64,000 bases of DNA from Paramecium sonneborni (Eukaryota; Ciliophora; Oligohymenophorea; Peniculida; Parameciidae). Shown in pieces: positions 47,661 to 59,007 of the stretch (positions within the stretch are counted from its first letter, which is position 1; each line of letters opens with the position of its first letter). Under the pieces are notes generated by a model that was not told the origin of the DNA, did no database searches, and saw only the letters and a program-made list of their open reading frames with translations. Both the position numbers and the translations under genes were made by a program. Location of the stretch: contig CAJJDN010000058.1 in assembly GCA_905182985.1 (NCBI GenBank), forward strand, positions 156,039 through 220,038. The letters are read 5' to 3'.

Positions 47661-48808
47661 TCAACTGAAATATTGAACTAGAAAAAGAATAGGTCCTACT
47701 ACTATTCTCATTCCATCATGTAATACTTGGCATTTGCTTGGCATATAGTGATCATATTGATATGAATTAGCTAATAATGCAAAAGTTCCAAATAAAGTAG
47801 GATCTAAATATTAAGATTCTTTTGGTTAGATTAGCCATTAATTATTTTTAAAGAATATTTTACAATGCTCCCTTTATAAACTTTGATCAGGAATAATTAT
47901 AGAACAATTCTTTCCTTATCCTAACATATATTCCTAATCAGCTTTTAGAAGAAATTCCTTTCCTTTTAGAACTCCTTCAATGAATTCTATTATAAGAAAA
48001 GGTGTATCATCATTAAAATTCGACTATTTTTATTTATCTCTATAATCCTGGACTGATTTATATAATTATAGAGATTTAACTAAATCTGTTATAGGGATAT
48101 CCCTATTATCTTCATATGTAGAAATTTGACTAAGGATCTTAGGCATAGGTTAAATAAATTTAATTTTAAAATAAGCATCTTGATTTAACTTAATAATCAT
48201 CAAAGCATCAAGAATTAGTTGTTAATGTATACGTTAACAAGCTCTAAATGATCTTGCATGATCTTTAATCAAATAAACATTATATGGAGTCCATATTATC
48301 TTTACGTGAATAGGATTTACCTATCTATCGTTATTTATTTATAAATCGCATTCTTTTGCATAACCCAAAGTAAAAAGTTCTTCCTATTTCAAAGGTATAT
48401 TATTCTAAGTAGTTCTTGTTATTTAAATATCTTTAAATTAAGTAGGACAACCATCTGCTATATAAAGTACTTTTAAATTAACATGTCTTAATGTTTATTT
48501 TGGTATTGGAAATGTTTTTAATTAAAATTAGTGTTACAATAAGTTTTATTTCTCCTTTTAAGATTTCCAATACTAAGACGAATATAAGATTGTAATACTG
48601 TCTCTAAAAATATTACATAATCGGCTCTCCTTATGATATTTCTATAATCTGGATCTATTTTAGATTTTATGAATAACAATTAATCTTAATCCATCTCTAT
48701 TTCTTCTTGTAATTTTATAAACTATGTAAAATAAAAACAAAATTCATCCCAAGTTACTTCATTTTGATTATCAAGATATTTTTCCCAAAACATTAATTCT
48801 AAGTCCAT
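47661..48808 (-). CDS. FHA-domain protein
   Basis: 373 aa with one 26-nt intron after FLET. The N-terminal region is helical (MDLELMFWEKYLDNQNEVTW). Two FHA-like modules can be read. The first has ELFTLGYAKECDLQINND and NPIHVKIIW. The second, clearer one has FLLKADQEYMLGQGKNCSII, IPDQSLQREHCKIFF and DPTLFGTFAL. FHA domains bind phosphothreonine in signalling and DNA-damage proteins. The canonical Gly-Arg and Ser-x-x-His pattern is only partly kept (GQ-KNC, SLQREH). A C-terminal extension through a long intron is possible. Confidence 0.75.
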
Positions 48809-49424
48809 ATGGTCTATAATTGGATTTAAAATTTTTTTTATATAAATTAAAATAATTTTTTATTTTCTTAACTCATTTAAAGCTTTTAGAATGAAATACA
48901 ATCATAATTACTTAAATGTAAAAACTAAAATCCAATTTCAGTTTGTGAACTGATCTAAGTTTTTTTTTATTCTAAATAATTTGAAAATTTTTCATTTAAT
49001 TATAAATTGAAAAATTTAATTAATCCTCATCAAACCTACATCTTTTTTGTTCTTCTTAAAAATTTTATAATTTGTAATTATAATATAGTCTTTTGTGATT
49101 TTATATTAATTGTTTTCTAACATTTATTTAAAGATTTTCTTATAAACCAATTTATAAATATTAGTAAATTTTTCTCTATTAATTCTTTATGTTTTAAAAA
49201 AATCATTAATAATATAAATTAATGAGATTTTTGAATTATATTTTAAATATTAAATTAATTATCAAATTTTATTGAACTAATTTAGTGAAGAAACGAAAAA
49301 TGGATCGATATTTTTGATATTTGTGACAATGATTTTGATAGATTTATTTAATTATTGTTATTTGAATCTTAAATAAGAATAAAAAAATAAATTTAAAACT
49401 TTATAAACATTAAATATTTATAAT
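48809..49424. other. Intergenic AT-rich spacer
   Basis: About 600 bp between the FHA gene start and the Pescadillo stop. I see no coding frame, RNA gene or repeat that I can support. Confidence 0.55.
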
Positions 49425-50913
49425 TCATTATTATTTACTTTGTATCATTTTCTTCTTTTCTTAAAGTTTATTCTTCTTTAATTTTTCTTCGTCTTCTTTC
49501 TTCTTAATCATATCATATAATCTCTTATTCTTTCTATTTAACATAGTTTCAGCTAATTTCTTAGTTTCTTTTTCTTATTATTTAGCCTGTCTTTCTTTCA
49601 ACTTTTTATTATTTTAATAAGGTTTATGTTCTTTCTATTATTAATCATCCTCTTCACTTTCTGATTGAACTTCTTCTAAGTTTAGTTATTCAAATGGACT
49701 TAAATGTGGAGGAAGAGTCTATAATGTTTACAAAATAAAATACTGATTCTGGTGCATATTCAGCTACACTCAATAATTTTAATTAATTAATGGAATCATA
49801 AATCCATTATGGTTAGATATATTCCCTTTTTTTATTTTTTTGAACTTATCTTTCAGTAATAATATGAGTTATTTTTGGATCAGTCAATTATGAATTTTTA
49901 TTGTCATTTTCCCACATAACTTCTCCTCCAAAACTCAATATTACAAATTCTAATGATGCTTTAGGTACTTCTGGATATAAGAAAAACTTTAATCCTTTAA
50001 ATAATTGAGAATATTTTTTAGTTTCTTATTATTACTAATCTAATTATTACATTGTTGGATCTTCTTTAAAAGCTTCATCAATTTCGATTCTAAAAATATT
50101 AAATAAATATACTAATCATTTGAAGTATTTGATTTTAATTTTTTAACTTCATCACTAAAATCAATAATATCAATTTCTTAACCAAGAAGTTTAAAGTCAA
50201 CAAATTTAATCAAAACTTAATAAAACTCAAGAAATGTCATCATAATTTTATAATCTACATCTAAAGGTAATGAAGCTTAAATAGGATATGGCATAATCCA
50301 TGTAATATTTGCTCCTTAGATTACAGCTTAATAATAAATACCCTTTATAGAAAGGAATACCTAAAATATAAGTATTTATTGTTACTTTTCTTAAACAATT
50401 GTGAGCTGCTACATATAATTAAAATTGACTGATCAATTTTTAGCAGTTTCTAATTAATGTATTAGGTATATGAAGTTCTTTATGTGTAGGGAATGATGCA
50501 AAAAGACTTATTAAACATAATGGATCATCAAGATCATTTAATGCATCAATAAATGTTGGATATCTTTCTTTAACCAAATGATCTAATTTATCTTTTGGTT
50601 AATTTCTTCTTAATCTACCAGCTTTTAATTTATCACCTCTAGTTAATGCTTTTCTTATTTTTTTTAAATGAGCTTATCTTTGTCTAAATGTATCTAGTAT
50701 AGACTCATTTTTAAGAAAAGCAACATCTTTATTATGATAATATGTTTTATGTTATTTTCTTAATTTTTAAGGTGGTTCTCTTGGGTAAATTCCTTTTAAG
50801 ATGCAAAGTCTTCTGAAATCCTTTAGATTGACTTATAGTTTTTTGAGAGCTTTAGTTCTAGATACATATTCTTTAACTGGTCCTTCCTTTCCCTTTTTAA
50901 TTTTTTTACCCAT
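49425..50913 (-). CDS. PES1: Pescadillo homologue, ribosome biogenesis
   Basis: 471 aa after introns of 25, 23 and 25 nt. The start [20 protein letters not shown] is nearly diagnostic. The Pescadillo N-terminal domain continues with [48 protein letters not shown] and [20 protein letters not shown]. The BRCT domain follows ([42 protein letters not shown]). The C terminus is acidic then a Lys/Glu coiled coil. PES1 with BOP1 and WDR12 processes pre-60S rRNA in the nucleolus. The first intron is placed so that [13 protein letters not shown] reads through. Confidence 0.96.
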
Positions 50914-51079
50914 AAATTAAAACTATAAATTTTTTAATTAAAATGATGAAAAAAAAAGAAAATAAAATGAATATTGATTTAATTTGAATTGTAAATATAA
51001 GAATAATGATAATTATCATAACATCTTCTCAATTTCAATTTAATGATGACTTTGATTTTCTATTTGTAATCTTTCAATA

Positions 51080-51716
51080 TCAATAAATAATTATCTAATT
51101 TAACTTACTGATCGAAGCATCATGATTTAAAATAGAAGGACCATTAATTCTAGTGTCATAAAAACAATCATCCTATATGATATTTGAAATTGAAATAAAC
51201 CTAATTATAACATTTTTATTATAAATCCCTAATTAATGATCAGCAATGTGATTTGTTGCTAAAATAACGATTGTGCTCGAAAATTCAATAATAAATGAAA
51301 CAATAATTCCCAAAAAATAGAAAATAAGTGGGTTATATTTTTGTCTTCTAATACCAATTGTTCCAATAGTAACACTTACAATCCATAATAGAGAACTTAT
51401 AACGATTAAGATAGCAATTGTAAGAGCAGTAGGAGTTAAATTGTTTAATCCTAGTAGTTTGATTGAGGTTACTATGAATAAAAAAACTCCACCTAGTTAA
51501 TGAGATGCATGAATTCTAAATAATATCTAATAAAGATCGAGTTTACGATTTGGCTAATTGTTTAGATTCTATCTATTTAACTACAATTTGATTTAATAAA
51601 CAATTTTTCTCTTCTCTTTTAGGCTCTTGGAAAAAAATTGGTTCTTTCTTATTTGCCTTAACACTCTAAATTTCATTTCTAAGATGGGTATTATTAATAA
51701 AAATAAGAAATACTAA
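51080..51716 (-). CDS. Four-helix membrane protein, unknown
   Basis: A cytosolic head (NKKEPIFFQEPKREEKN) is joined by a 31-nt intron to four hydrophobic helices: LGGVFLFIVTSIKLLG, LTIAILIVISSLLWIVSV, PLIFYFLGIIVSFIIEF and FSSTIVILATNHIA. The topology is like tetraspan or CD20-type proteins, but no family motif is recognised. The start codon is not resolved (the first candidate ATGs near 51716-51748 run into TGA), and the 3' end may include one more intron. Confidence 0.6.
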
Positions 51717-51899
51717 TCATTTTGATAATTTTGATCATTTTGGCATTTTAGAGTTGGCTAATTACGAAATATATCAATTTATTCAGCTTAAATTGATGGA
51801 TTAAGATTTGCTTAGAACATATTTTTTTTGTTTATAAAATTGTAGTATAAATATTAGTGAAATGTAATAAATTTAATATATATAAATTTGAGAGAATTT

Positions 51900-52960
51900 T
51901 CAATTTGTTTATTATTCCTCTAATTCCATCCATCTAATTCTTTTCCCATCAACCCATTCACCTTAACGACTTTCTCCACTTGCTTTAGTAAAAGTTCCTC
52001 TTCCATGTTATTTACCATCTAACCATTATCCAACGTATTTTCTTCCATCAGGCCAAATAAAGGTACCAAATCCATCTTTTTTATCATTTAAATATCTAAT
52101 GATAATAATAATAATTTATAATATATTACTCTCCATCATATATTTTACCATCTGGCCATTTAGTAATTCCAAGTCCATGCATTTTATTATTATTCCATTA
52201 TCCTTCATATTCTCTTTTATCTGCCCAAACATATCGACCTTTATATATATATATGCATATTACCTTTTCCATGTATATCGTTATAATTGAATTCTCCATT
52301 ATAAAATGACCCATCAACAAATTATAATAAACCTTAACCATGTTTTTTACCATCTTCATATTATCCTTTATATTTAGATCCATCTGGCCATTATTCTTCT
52401 CCATAACCATTTTATTTATCATCTTTCCATTCTCCTTCATATGTTGCACCATTACTATGATAATATCTACCCAATCCATTAGCTTTATCATTTACCCATT
52501 CTCCTTCATATACATCTCCATCTGCATGAATCAATTTACCTTTACCACAAGCCTTATCATTTACCCATTCACCTTCATATACTGATTAATCTGGCCAAAC
52601 TTATTTTCCCCATCCATGTCTCTACTCTTATTCCCATTATCCTGTATATATTGCTCCTGATTCTAATGTAACTGGTTAACATTTCTCTAGAACTGACTCC
52701 TATAAAATTTAAGTTTTAATTTCTTCAAATTTTTAAGAATGTCTCTTTTATGATTCATATCCCTAATTTTCATTACTTTAATTTTGTTAATTATTTAATA
52801 TCTCTTCTACTCTTTTTTCATTTCTTATTGCAACACCTTCTTCACCCATCTATAATCCCAATTCAATTTAATTATCAACATCACCCATATTTACTTATTA
52901 AATCTTTACTATTGTATTCTCAGGATTACTCTACCCACATATCCCACCACAAGTACCCAT
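51900..52960 (-). CDS. MORN-repeat protein with N-terminal acylation-like motif
   Basis: 333 aa after introns 52239-52263 (25 nt) and 52096-52129 (34 nt). It begins MGTCGGICG: Gly2 fits N-myristoylation, with Cys4 and Cys8 able to accept palmitate, as in dually acylated membrane proteins. After a helical, Gln-rich region of about 110 residues come roughly nine MORN repeats, for example [50 protein letters not shown] and YVGQWLDGKQHGRGTFT. It is probably tethered to the ciliary or cell-surface membrane. It is unrelated in its N terminus to the other MORN gene here. Confidence 0.9.
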
Positions 52961-54169
52961 CTTTTTAATCTTTATTGTCTTATAAATATATTAATTAATT
53001 ATCAATTTAAAAAATGTGATTTTTGTAACATTTTACTATCTAAAATATAGTATCATTTCATCATATTCATTTCCTTCTTTTTAAACCTTTTATTTCTTAT
53101 ACTCTTATTATCATATTTTATTTTCTAACTATTTTACTCATTTCTATCTATTTTCTTATCCTTCATCTCAACTAAAGATAATTTTATACCAAAACATACA
53201 TATATTAATCATATTTAATTCTTATTAAATCATTATTTTACAGTATAAATAATTATTATATATATCAACTATTTATATTTGCATCTCTTTTTACAATAAT
53301 AAGTACTAACTATTTAAAATATCTAATTCTTGATCAATCTTATTTCATCATAACAATTTATAATTACCTAATTCTTTTATTTATTTTAATAAAATTTATT
53401 TTCCCAATGCCCTAGAGAGAGTGTTGAAGAATAAGCTATTTTTATTATTTTATATTCTCTTTCTAATTTACTCAAGAAACTAAATTTAAATCAAGTATTG
53501 TCTCAAAACAAAATCACCAATATATCTCCAAAAATACATCAAATTATCTATCTCTTTAATTTCTTTCAACACTAATAACTTAAAGTCTGTATAATATATA
53601 GCTTATTGTTTCATATTTATTCTCAACTTATGTCTTAGAGAATAAAATTAAAATTTTTAAAAAATATTTCCTTTTTTAAAATCATAAAATTCTCATTCTA
53701 AAACAAAGAAAAATTGTCTTCAAGTATGTATCTGGTGATTCCAAAGTATTTGGATCGCTCAATAAAAAAATCAAATTTTTAATTTGCATCAATCTTTACT
53801 CATTCTTACTAATTTTATGAATTGAATCTAAAAAATTAGACCAAAATATATAACTCTAAAATTCAATTTTTGTTTTTAAATTTTTTTTACAAAGATAATT
53901 TTTCTTTTTTGATCAATTTGAAAATAAGCAAATATTCTAATGAATAAATAATAAATATTTTTTCAATTTATTTTTATTTAAATTTCATACAATCTACTTG
54001 AATCATTAAAAGTATTTTATCTAAAATAGACTCTTGTTTAATTATTACGATAAATAAAAGAAATGATTTATTGTAATATGAAAAAAGATTGTTAAACAAA
54101 GTCACAGAATGAATAGGTTTTCTATTTTATAAAGTAAATTAAGTTAATAATATATATATAAAAACGGAA
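52961..54169. other. Long AT-rich spacer with a possible coding fragment
   Basis: About 1.2 kb. Only one stretch looks protein-like: minus strand about 53055-53195, VEMKDKKIDRNEQNSQKIK, ending in TGA, without a clear start. The rest shows T-rich and A-rich runs and no supported feature. Confidence 0.45.
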
Positions 54170-54501
54170 ATGAGATTATTATTAGTTCTTCTATTGATTG
54201 GTATAATATCAGCAACAATGGCTCCTCCAATCACAAGCAATGATAAGAAATGGGTTAGATCAACTGCTGAGAATGATTCATGTCATAAAGATTGCAAAAA
54301 ATCAGATGGTCATGTTTGTGCTGGATTACATAAATCATAATGCTGCTAGAAACACTGGTGCATTAAAGATGAAAAATTGCATGATGTATGGAATTGTAGA
54401 AATGGATTGTATTTATTTATGTAATAATTAGTGAAATTCATGTTGATTCATGCAATTCTTTCCCAAAAAGAGATGCAGGATTTTTACAAGAAGACTAATG
54501 A
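54170..54501 (+). CDS. Small secreted cysteine-rich protein
   Basis: 102 aa with one 23-nt intron (54409-54431). A clear signal peptide (MRLLLVLLLIGIISATMA) is followed by about 80 residues with ten cysteines: CHKDC, then CAG, QCCQKHWC, WNC and SCN. Evenly distributed cysteines suggest disulphides in an extracellular or vesicular protein. No known family is recognised. Confidence 0.8.
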
Positions 54502-54558
54502 GACCAAATATAAATTTATTAATTATTATCATTCTTTTCATTTTGACAAATTTTATGA

Positions 54559-55923
54559 TCATTCTATTTAAATTTTATTCATCATTTTTTATGATTAAAT
54601 TTTCTTTATAATTTCCTCTGCTAAATACTAAAAATCATTCTCAATTTCATATGTAAACAAACCAATTTTATACATAAAATGATAGGCATAATATAAAATA
54701 TTTGGTAATCTATTATAATATACCATATTAGCTTCTTAATTTAATTTTAAGATCTTTTGTTCAAGTGTATCTCCTTTTTTTATCGATATAGGAGAGACAT
54801 CAAACTCTAAATAATTATTTTATATTGTTCCAATCTCTGCTGCTCTTGGAACAGTAACAAAACCACAATCAGAGGCAACTATATTTGATACAGAGGTTTC
54901 TGGATATCGAACATAATCCTTTATTATAAATTTCTAAAAATCTTCTGTGAAATCAACAGCTTATAAAAACTATTCATTGTACATTCCTTCAATATTCATT
55001 TCAAAATAAATAAATAACTACTAGCAATTCAATAAAAATGCCTATGTTACAATAATTATTAACATCTTTTTACATCTAATATGACTGCAAATTTGTTATT
55101 ATCGATACTTAAACTCAATTCAATACATTTTTTTAAAAGGAAAGTATTTGAATCAACAATTACAACCCAAGGGTTTCCGAAATTGTTTTCATTCAGTAAA
55201 AATATAATCTACAGAAATTAATTATAATATATTCTATTACATTATCTTTTTTATAGAAAATCTTAACAACACTTGTATCTTCGTTTATTTATAAATTTAT
55301 TTAATATTCCTTTAAACTTTCTTCATTAAAAATTATAAAATTTAACTTTTATGCTTCTACAATTGAATTAGCTGCTATAAAGTCTTAATCTAACTAGAAT
55401 TTAATTATTTTATTACACTAAACAGCATCATTTTGCCAAGTCTTCCATTTTCTCTAAAATAACTGTGTATTTAAAGAATTTGGTTATCCTTCAAAATTGT
55501 TACTAACACTTCCTTCTTATTGGTTACTCGAAAATCACATAATAGAGCAATAACTGAATTTTTATTGATAGAATATAAAAGTGCCTAATTAAAATATAAA
55601 TCTCTATATTCTTTAAATTATAAATCGACTTAAGGATGAAAAAGAAGTTAACAAATGCAACCTTTATATTTATTACTAAATTCTCCATTTTAATAATTTA
55701 GAAACATTAAATAATCTTTTTCATATGCTAAAAATGATAAATATTATTCATCAATAATCTTAATTTGAAAAACTTCATCTTCAAATCTATTAATTAATAT
55801 AAAGAGATAGTTACAGATATTAATTAGTATGTCTTTATTTTAGATTGATAATGGTAAATTATGAATTAAATTTTCCTTTATCTTGATCAATTGATTAATA
55901 AATTTAGATAATGATTTCTTCAT
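54559..55923 (-). CDS. Hypothetical protein, 425 aa
   Basis: Introns of 23, 32 and 32 nt give an exact multiple of three. It starts MKKSLSKFINQLIKIKENLI. Readable blocks are DEQYLSFLAYEKDYLMFLNY, FGNPWVVIVDSNTFLLKK, FTEDFQKFIIKDYVRYPET and VASDCGFVTVPRAAEIGTI. The alternation of beta-like and helical segments suggests a folded soluble protein; no family is recognised. The two 32-nt introns are at the long end for this genome. Confidence 0.72.
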
Positions 55924-56039
55924 TTGTCAATAAGGTACTAACTAAACGTTATTTTTCATGATTAATAGGGATTGAAATTTTATAGTCCACAGATAATGTA
56001 ATATTATTTTACATAAAATAATTAATAAATAGAAATATA

Positions 56040-56579
56040 TCAGTTTGATCTTTATGAGTTTTGGTTATTATAGTCCCAACCTCTAATAGAAGGTAATACT
56101 ACTATATTTTTGAATTGGATTGGTTCTGGATGAATGTTAGACAATCTTCTAAGACCATTAGTTAAGGAATTATTAACATGTTTTGAGAGTTCTGATACTT
56201 TATTTCTTAAGATTTCTGATTTCATAATACTTAATTTAGTGATTTTCATTTCATCTTCCCAAAGTGGTAATGAAGATTGCTTAGAACTATTATTATAATG
56301 TATGGATGCTTTGTTTTCAATATTTTCTTAGAATTCTCTTGATTATTTTTTGTTTCTAAATAACTTCTTGTCGTATAGAAATAAATTTCGATATTTTTTG
56401 AGTTAAGTTCTTAATGCACTTTATTATTTAAATCCTAAATTTGAGACTTTATTGTTTGGTAATTCAGCCAAGATTCCAATATCATCAAATGTAGGTGCTA
56501 CAAATACAGAATTTAATCTCTTAGGACGATTATATATTCTATTTTACAAATTAAGTAATTCCTATCTGTTAAAATTCAT
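56040..56579 (-). CDS. Hypothetical protein, 179 aa
   Basis: Intronless, start at 56579 (MNFNRQELLNLQNRIYNRPK). It contains VAPTFDDIGILAELPNNKVS, SSLPLWEDEMKITKLSIMKS and LRRLSNIHPEPIQFKNIVVL. It is predicted helical and basic, with no domain recognised. Confidence 0.7.
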
Positions 56580-56624
56580 GAGCAAATAAAAAATTAATAA
56601 ATTAATTAGTCAAAGTTATTTTAT

Positions 56625-57041
56625 TCAGAACATGTCCTCTAAACGTTTGCTTTACATTCTGATTTTTATCTAAGAATGTAAAAAGAAATATTTTACTTTA
56701 AATTATTAATGCTTAATTCCAAAGTATAGTTTAGGTTTAGCAGGTTCTTGAATCAACTTGACATTCATGTATTTTCTACACATATTTTGATTTATTGGTA
56801 ATCTACAATCAAATGTTCGATTTATTGGTTTTAAGTCAGCATCTTAATGTTACATTTTACGATAGGATTGAACACTGTTCTCTCGTTTTTGGTTTATTAT
56901 CATTTGTTTTAAATCAGAAGAGGTCACAAAGGTGCTTTGACATAATTTTGGTTATTTCTGATACTCTGGAACACCAATTAATTCAGAAATTTAGACTGGG
57001 TCATCATCTTAAAGACAATAAGTTAATGCTTTATTTAGCAT
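56625..57041 (-). CDS. Hypothetical protein, 138 aa
   Basis: Intronless, start at 57041 (MLNKALTYCLQDDDPVQISE). It is polar and basic: LIGVPEYQKQPKLCQSTF, DLKQMIINQKRENSVQSYRK, KYMNVKLIQEPAKPKLYFGI. No domain is recognised. The start lies 21 bp after the stop of the next upstream gene on the same strand. Confidence 0.65.
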
Positions 57042-57062
57042 ATAATAATAATACGTGTGATT

Positions 57063-57367
57063 TCATTAATTAAAATACTTCCCAAAAAGATCATCAAAAA
57101 ACATGGTATGATTATAATGTTAAGACAATTTAGCCATCAGCCTAAACCATGAAATTGAGAAGTCAAAACTACTAAGGCAATATTAAAAAATAAGGAAAAG
57201 TGCCAAAATCATTGATTGTATTAGATTTTCCTTATATCTACATAGAAAAAAGAAGAAAACCTACCAGTAGGACCAATCCTTCTTGGAGTCTTTTTGTTTG
57301 TTGTTGTAGGCTCAGCTTTATTTTAAATACTTAATGTTGCTTCGAGTGGATAAGAAATATGATTCAT
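57063..57367 (-). CDS. Small single-pass membrane protein, 93 aa
   Basis: One 23-nt intron after GPTGR. An N-terminal polar, Thr/Lys-rich region (MNHISYPLEATLSIQNKAEP) precedes a hydrophobic stretch (MILALFLIFQYCLSSFDFSI) and a C-terminal segment HTMFFDDLFGKYFN. A SAYSvFN-like membrane protein is one thought, but the match is too weak to name. Confidence 0.6.
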
Positions 57368-57463
57368 TATATATATTGGTATTTTTTTAGCAATTCAATT
57401 TCATTTCTGAACATACTAGATTGATGTAGATAATTAAATAGAAATTATATTTTATTATATATA

Positions 57464-58898
57464 TCATTTATTTATTCTGATTACTCTAGTTTGCAATATT
57501 ATAATTGAAGGTTTTAGGTTTATTGATTCATTAATTTTAGTTTTAATTTTATGAAATAGAATCTAAGAATATTGAATTCCTTCTTTTAAATTTATTAGAT
57601 TAATTTTGATAATTATTTAGCTGATTTTTAGGTTTAAGTGAATCTATTTAATTAATTAATTATAGATATCCCCTATCCTTTTTGTTGAATTTTTTATGAA
57701 TTTAGTATATTAGGTTATGAAATTAGATAATGATATCAACAAAGTTTGAATTCCAATATATATCAAAATCTAAACTGTTTAAATACTCATTAATCTACTA
57801 CTAAGGAACCAAATTATTTTAATTTTAATTAATTGTTTAGATTCAAAAATGAAACCTTAGGTTCTTAATAAAGTTTATGACGTTTCACTTAATATTTCTA
57901 AACTTTAAATGATCTTCTACTCTTTTATCCCATTAATAAAGTCCAATTTATATCTTTTCATTCCATCAGATAGTGAAATTAGACCTTCAACACTATTATT
58001 TTGATAAAAGATTAGAGAGAAAAGTTAAAAATTCTTCAAGTTAATAATGATTTTAAAAGTTCTTGTTTATTTATTTAAATATGTATGAATAATCTTGAAA
58101 TTCCTCGATTCAAACATCTTTACAGATATGACCAAATGTGACAGAATCAACAATATGATTTAATCTAGTTTTGTTTATTTCTCTCATACACAATTATGAA
58201 ATAGAAAAATGTATTTAAATTCTAATACATTATCTATTATTCGATATTAAACAGATGTATTTGAAAATGTTTTAATCAAAATACAATTTACATAATTCAT
58301 AAGTATCATTGATTTGCATACACTTTCCAACATCTATTCTAAGCTTTTAATTCATATAATATTCTTCAGGGATGTCTGTGTTGAAATTTATTTATAACCA
58401 ATATTGCTATTATGAATATTATTATGATTGAGATCCACAAATTAAATAGCATAACCAGCACCTCTAAAATCTATAAAAGTTTACCCTTTTATATTAAGAT
58501 TAAGTAGGAGTTATTAATTTTTATATTCTTAGAATTTTGAAAGAATATTCTAAAAGTATATTAAGGATATGGTGGGGAGGTTATTTTTATGAAAGAACAC
58601 TATCAGTCATATTTAATGTGATTCTTTTTAATTTCTTAATAGATTTCTTTTTCCAACTTAATATATAAGATGTACATAACATTTATTCTTCTTCAAGTTA
58701 TTGACTTTCAATATTTTGAGTATTATTAATATACGTTTACTCTTTTTCTAGTTGTTATACATTAGAAATAATTATTTATTTCTTTTCTTATATTGAAATA
58801 GTAGGAATTATAATATCTAATTGATTTCTAACTAATTATATTGAATGATAACTTTCAACTTAATATTCAATAATGGGATCTATTTATTAATTAAACAT
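57464..58898 (-). CDS. Hypothetical protein, about 440 aa
   Basis: Start at 58898 (MFNQQIDPIIEYQVESYHSI). Introns of 23 and 22 nt fit well around NSNIDIPEEYYMNQKLRID and GHICKDIIHTYLNK. Other blocks: GQTFIDFRGAGYAIQFVDLN and GLISLSDGMKRYKLDFINGI. The Asn-rich GYAIQFVDLNHNNIHNSN segment recalls parallel beta-helix repeats. Between MTDS and NILSKFQEYK the frame changes; a 49-nt intron would fix it but is long for this genome, so a frameshift is possible. The 3' end is the first in-frame TGA. Confidence 0.55.
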
Positions 58899-59007
58899 TA
58901 CTGTAAAATGATGAAATTTTAGATGTTATCAAATTATGAACTTGTCATTATATATAAATTAGTCACACATTTTAATAAATATAATGAATATGTTTAGTAT
59001 ATATATA

